A DNA stretch of 15,425 bases from Opitutaceae bacterium (GTDB lineage Bacteria; Verrucomicrobiota; Verrucomicrobiia; Opitutales; Opitutaceae): contig JAITDF010000128.1 of assembly GCA_031282705.1 (NCBI GenBank), positions 1 to 15,425 of the forward strand. The letters run 5' to 3'. The notes below the pieces were generated by a model that was given only the letters and a program-made list of their open reading frames with translations, was not told the DNA's origin and made no database searches. This document shows, piece by piece, positions 14,001-15,425 of this stretch (the stretch's first letter is position 1; each line of letters opens with the position of its first letter). The translations under genes were made by a program, and so were the position numbers.

Positions 14001-15425
14001 AACTCACGGGGGACGGTTCGCTCTATTACACCGCCATTTACGGCCCTCCGGGCGGTCATCTCCTCGTCCTCAGGCTGGATCTGGGCAACGAGGACGGCTC
14101 GCCCCTGGACATCGACGAGAGATACAAGGATGACTTCAAGCAGATCATCGGGTTCAACGATTTGCTGGGCAACATCAACGGAAGCACGAGAAACCGCAGC
14201 GGCAACCCGGTGCTGTTTGTAAATCGTGTCGTTCCGGAAAAAAGGGCCATTTTCTCCGGTGAACATGATGAAACATTCAGCGCCGACGAGGTATTCAAAG
14301 CCAGCCCCTATAATATCTATCAATGGACGCATGAAAGACCTTTCGGCACGGTGATCGCGCGGGCGACCGGCGACAACCCGACGTTCGTCATGGGGGGGAC
14401 GTCCGTGCCCGCCACGCCCGCGCCCGCGCCCGCCGCCGCCGCCGCGCCGTCCGCAGCCGCAGCCGCAGCACCCTCCGCCGCAGCCGCAGCGCCATACGCT
14501 TGGAGCGGCTGGGGTTGGGTCTGGGGGCATGGAGGATGGGGCTGGGTGAGACAATCCTCCGCGGGCACCGACTATGGCGTCCACAGCGGGGTGACCGGGG
14601 AAAGTGAGCGGGTCACCGCCTACGTGGATCTGCTGCAGAACAGGGTCAGCATGACCACGCCCGCCTTCATCCAGCCGCCGACATGGCCGACGACCCCCGT
14701 GGTCGCAAATCCAGGCGACTTCACCTTCCTCCTCTACGATGTGACCCAGGTGCCGATGGACATATTCCTGGCCAAGACTATCGATTCCCCGCCCGCCCCC
14801 TATGTGAAACAGGCCATGCGTGCGACCGGCGGCACGCCGCCGGTGCTCAATCTCACCAGCGTGCCCGCGAATTACCGGCACGCGGGCTGGAGCCTCGACG
14901 GCAGCACCACGGCCGCCTTCGCCGGGTCCGGGTTCACCTGGGCCTCCTGGCCGTCGCGCTGGCCCAAGAAACTTGAGGAGGACATTGAGGTGACGCCGGT
15001 TTACATCCGCCAGATGGAGGTCACGGCGACGCTGAGGGCAAGCGACGAGGCCGTCGGCGGCTTTGGCCGCAATTTCGGCGACAAGGTTGAATTCATGGGA
15101 CGCGGCACCATCGACAAGGGAACTTTGACCCTGTCCTCCACCCGTGACTACGGGAGCATCGTCCAGTTCAAGGCCAAGCCCGACGCCAGCCAGCATCATG
15201 TCCTCGAAAAATGGATCGTCGAGAAAGCCACGGCCGACGGCGGCACGGTGTTCGATCCCGCCGACACGCAGGAATTCCTCGAGGACTCCGACGCCGCGGA
15301 AATCCTGCTTGAGCTTGCCGTGGACTGCCCGATCAAGGTCACGGCGGTGTTTGGCTACAAGAAATTCCCGTTCCATGCCAATGTCGCCGACAGCCTGGAC
15401 GGCGCAAAGCATGGCAAGGTCATGA
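8033..15425 (+). CDS. Giant exported protein of about 22 divergent InlB B-repeats, 3'-truncated
   Basis: From ATG 8033 the frame has no stop to the window edge, giving 2,464 complete codons. A signal peptide is clear (K/R start, hydrophobic 8-21, likely cleavage LHA23|Q24). I count about 22 modules of roughly 80-190 residues by their core motif, for example FNGWE (W81), FVKWN (W163), FTGWEG (W263), FERWTD (W466), FAGWDQ (W1031), FNRWET (W1222), FTGWTT (W1618), FVHWEA (W1957) and LEKWIV (W2394). Modules 4 and 7 carry Phe in place of Trp. Most modules end in a strand of the LTANF or VTAVF type. Inserts are an Ala/Pro tract (878-914), an EF-hand-like loop (1032-1043), and an Ala/Pro tract plus Trp/Gly patch (2126-2172). 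No catalytic domain is visible. The likely role is a long envelope-attached or secreted adhesin or scaffold (inferred); any anchor lies beyond the window. Codon use is less C-biased than in the first gene. Confidence 0.93.
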   Translation, partial: MNSKFKTVAGLFISILAGVALHAQHNITLQASPAAGGSVAAYADSGTVPLTAEQLRAVRGNPFATIRLSGSTNPGYEFNGWESSGGAEDKLPTILAGSAMIYSATTTLTANFSLRTYPLTVIVNPFEGGRAAGISGDRTRFVANEHAVLEVTGCPPDWEFVKWNVLSDQGGAATVASPTNRTTQVTLGTPADNGWVIEAEFRKVIDASKNAIIVSAAAGGYVVVKGSGTIAGGNNETFIGEEGQLLSMEAKPASSINYAFTGWEGVTGAGASLPNISVTFANTPQTVKAHFQAKSLKLTVRTDPASAGELTAKSGAVMFSSAGDSVGVSGSIPYNALTTLVASTPPGSNYDFDKFETSPPDFLPNLNINGDTATFSHTQNALVVTAKFKKLTDLNMLTVTSNTGGGVHVSGSYNTYANPALSPEANPVITKTVDVAAGTAEQVSFAQDTVVRLEANPAENYAFERWTDESGYTQGIEASGTISIPMIADRRITATFTRVASFLDVEVYPQAAFAAGARVKVAGTELPDRVSRSTHPSSLGWLAVQATGSGIWEFSHWESAGWPQIHGNNQASIGFDMSVDRSIRAVFVTKHRVTVTTSPAGAGGSAYLFEGENRGGQMDYNTNAVATVYAEKTSPQWHFTGFTIAPSGGAMITVGGSPDPVNPARIRHQFEVTGDTTVTANFVQAVSGQMWVKKVTASNLNAEEDITLITDQDKLNIHGDSYVPHGDLLVPVRIVPPAASLSPFYFQPGGTIRLEAPESLDYPDGHTYRFVQWRVGVDSNNNGSWTPRAWGNYPARSVDYSIPSGATALIFYACYTDERLIQARVMLDNTLQTQSAVAAKGIAVKYNNAALAVGTDAVDNNLQYSDTGASLEVTVGGAAPAPAAPAGAAGAPRAAGARSAAAPAAAAAAAPAAGDDVIFRGWRVAGQSGGGANSIENPANPQTWMAVRADGSLTADFKSKVVLNLAIKTIPEGAALSLGTMVSGTNVTTGETLALGGGSTKSLSFGRGDTVTFTAEPEIRIGTDAYHFAGWDQNGNGEFEESERTGPGGFTPDTSPLASSATVFYERMHKLTVEISPANDNYYGTVSIETVQIPAERLPYTDEYGYGRARTLKATPGTGMQFVKWIVSGSAALSAADTVEVNAIAMYSDCGVIAEFAPRPNDLLVHVRVNGNTGVPDPSTGLRVDADGTQLASGQSKTYHYGDNAKLTPVIPPGGTYVFNRWETTGSPVKNAPGDAGVSAPLSNPGYVAILGPQTVYAHYTSVHRVTLNVETRGGGTGGTVTLDRSASPLLPRTESGNTYTYYYNDPCGMTASAAPGYRFLHWSIDDGSGNPPSTSTAARLSTGIHGDLTVTAVFAKEYTLTFAVIPRIDGTGQWDRTGGWLNKPAENTTFATYTAYHGERITAIEAVPNEDYDFGFVKWTTDAAALDTAGQPVDGSTSITTSLVVAGPHTLTASFTQVGREIKIIANITVDGVLDIGKTSGLGVFANGSTVPGSVTETKLAHGEEKAYYKGDRATLDATVPLALRDTYVFMAWEEGDAATREFTPLLASRTVTAHYRTKAKLTMAISPAGIGTTVPSVGEHPLPPDSERDYYVGKVIPTVSTDLTPDTLDYYAFTGWTTVGGAGPSNPAATITSIGLDVREKTLTANYVPGHRLEVRVKYESETDASQPVQFTTVPGSRDSQASGGVSLPGGGTNSAGIWQPGPEVCYDSLRTMPAGADVEIRAYAASPYYRFAGWIQNEGDTPSGGPNLVVRMDEPKTYTAVFERVRVQLKVHTVPADVSGVKAEAVTKAKLIAGGGVEPRVYEVFYGHNPVLEASSTNSEFGFSRWIRGGSYTALLPGEVAITTNPWTPGELVAPVTEVMAVFTGGGGTRRLFLFTEPEDSVDIHHVDAPGAISRTYTTMTFPDGKTRPVCIAYVAVSSESTYTLIDIHADSAAKDQPGDRLTSDGASYGFVHWEAEEYNFDRGAADGYLQDAYSADTKIKYPRSTELTGDGSLYYTAIYGPPGGHLLVLRLDLGNEDGSPLDIDERYKDDFKQIIGFNDLLGNINGSTRNRSGNPVLFVNRVVPEKRAIFSGEHDETFSADEVFKASPYNIYQWTHERPFGTVIARATGDNPTFVMGGTSVPATPAPAPAAAAAPSAAAAAAPSAAAAAPYAWSGWGWVWGHGGWGWVRQSSAGTDYGVHSGVTGESERVTAYVDLLQNRVSMTTPAFIQPPTWPTTPVVANPGDFTFLLYDVTQVPMDIFLAKTIDSPPAPYVKQAMRATGGTPPVLNLTSVPANYRHAGWSLDGSTTAAFAGSGFTWASWPSRWPKKLEEDIEVTPVYIRQMEVTATLRASDEAVGGFGRNFGDKVEFMGRGTIDKGTLTLSSTRDYGSIVQFKAKPDASQHHVLEKWIVEKATADGGTVFDPADTQEFLEDSDAAEILLELAVDCPIKVTAVFGYKKFPFHANVADSLDGAKHGKVM
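10664..10774 (+). other. Ala/Pro-rich low-complexity insert in the giant protein
   Basis: Thirty-seven residues (878-914) are almost only Ala, Pro and Gly with three Arg and one Ser. They sit between the early strands of module 9 and its FRGWRV core. The DNA mixes GCC with an unusual GCA run, CCAGCAGCAGCAGCCGCAGC, suggesting triplet expansion. It is likely a flexible linker or loop. Confidence 0.8.
11126..11161 (+). other. EF-hand-type calcium-binding loop in the giant protein
   Basis: Residues 1032-1043 read DQNGNGEFEESE directly after the FAGW core of module 10. Positions 1, 3, 5, 7, 9 and 12 are D, N, N, E, E, E, with Gly at 6 and a hydrophobic residue at 8, which fits the canonical 12-residue calcium loop. 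Flanking EF helices are not evident, so it would be an isolated loop of the dockerin or thrombospondin-type-3 style. Confidence 0.6.
14408..14548 (+). other. Ala/Pro tract followed by a Trp/Gly-rich patch in the giant protein
   Basis: Residues 2126-2154 are Ala/Pro low complexity with GCA/GCC triplets. Residues 2155-2172 follow with six Trp in eighteen positions, spaced by Gly, Val and His (WSGWGWVWG, then GWGWV). Nothing else in the window looks like this. It may be an exposed aromatic strip for glycan or surface contact, or a hydrophobic loop. Confidence 0.8.

Noticed and set aside
10643..15412. A 1,589-codon open frame on the minus strand opposite the giant gene
   Set aside because: It is rich in R, G, H, V and D with no domain logic or signal peptide, and lies entirely opposite a frame with clear repeats and a signal peptide. 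High GC with few stop-complement codons in the sense frame explains it.

Overview
The window is very GC-rich and every convincing gene lies on the + strand. Extreme use of C- or G-ending codons, large mosaic surface proteins (NHL, InlB-type B-repeats, beta-helix, BACON), several families of intergenic palindromes and 7-bp-period repeats, and starts without Shine-Dalgarno sequences suggest a Verrucomicrobiota member, perhaps Opitutaceae. That assignment is an inference from style and not from a marker gene.

Layout. Bases 1-4393 hold the 3' part of a very large secreted or surface protein: NHL repeats, two InlB/Listeria-Bacteroides-type repeats, a long beta-helix (autotransporter-passenger-like) region, an Ig-like domain, a BACON-like domain, a Pro/Gly linker and a short hydrophobic-plus-basic tail. 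Bases 4394-4972 hold no gene. They carry two copies of a 94-bp palindromic repeat and a 168-bp inverted-repeat element built on heptads. Bases 4973-6544 encode a compact UvrC nucleotide-excision-repair nuclease that lacks the usual four-cysteine motif and much of the segment between its UVR and RNase H-like domains. Bases 6545-6978 are again non-coding: first a nest of GC-rich palindromes bounded by a perfect 26-bp inverted repeat, then an AT-rich promoter-like stretch.

Bases 6979-8001 and 8033-15425 form a tandem pair of exported proteins made almost entirely of divergent InlB B-repeats. The first is a complete 340-residue protein with four repeats. The second is a giant protein that is still open at the window edge after 2,464 codons, with about 22 repeats. 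The two are 31 bp apart, both have signal peptides ending in A-Q, and they probably share a transcript. Ala/Pro-rich tracts, a Trp/Gly-rich patch and one canonical EF-hand-type calcium loop interrupt the giant protein.

The surface-protein genes probably act at the cell envelope in adhesion or glycan contact (inferred). uvrC is an unrelated housekeeping gene between them. I found no CRISPR array, tRNA, rRNA, transposase or recognised defence system. The points most worth a second look are the B-repeat gene pair, the atypical UvrC, and the heptad and palindromic repeats, one of which lies inside a coding region and others of which sit on stop codons.
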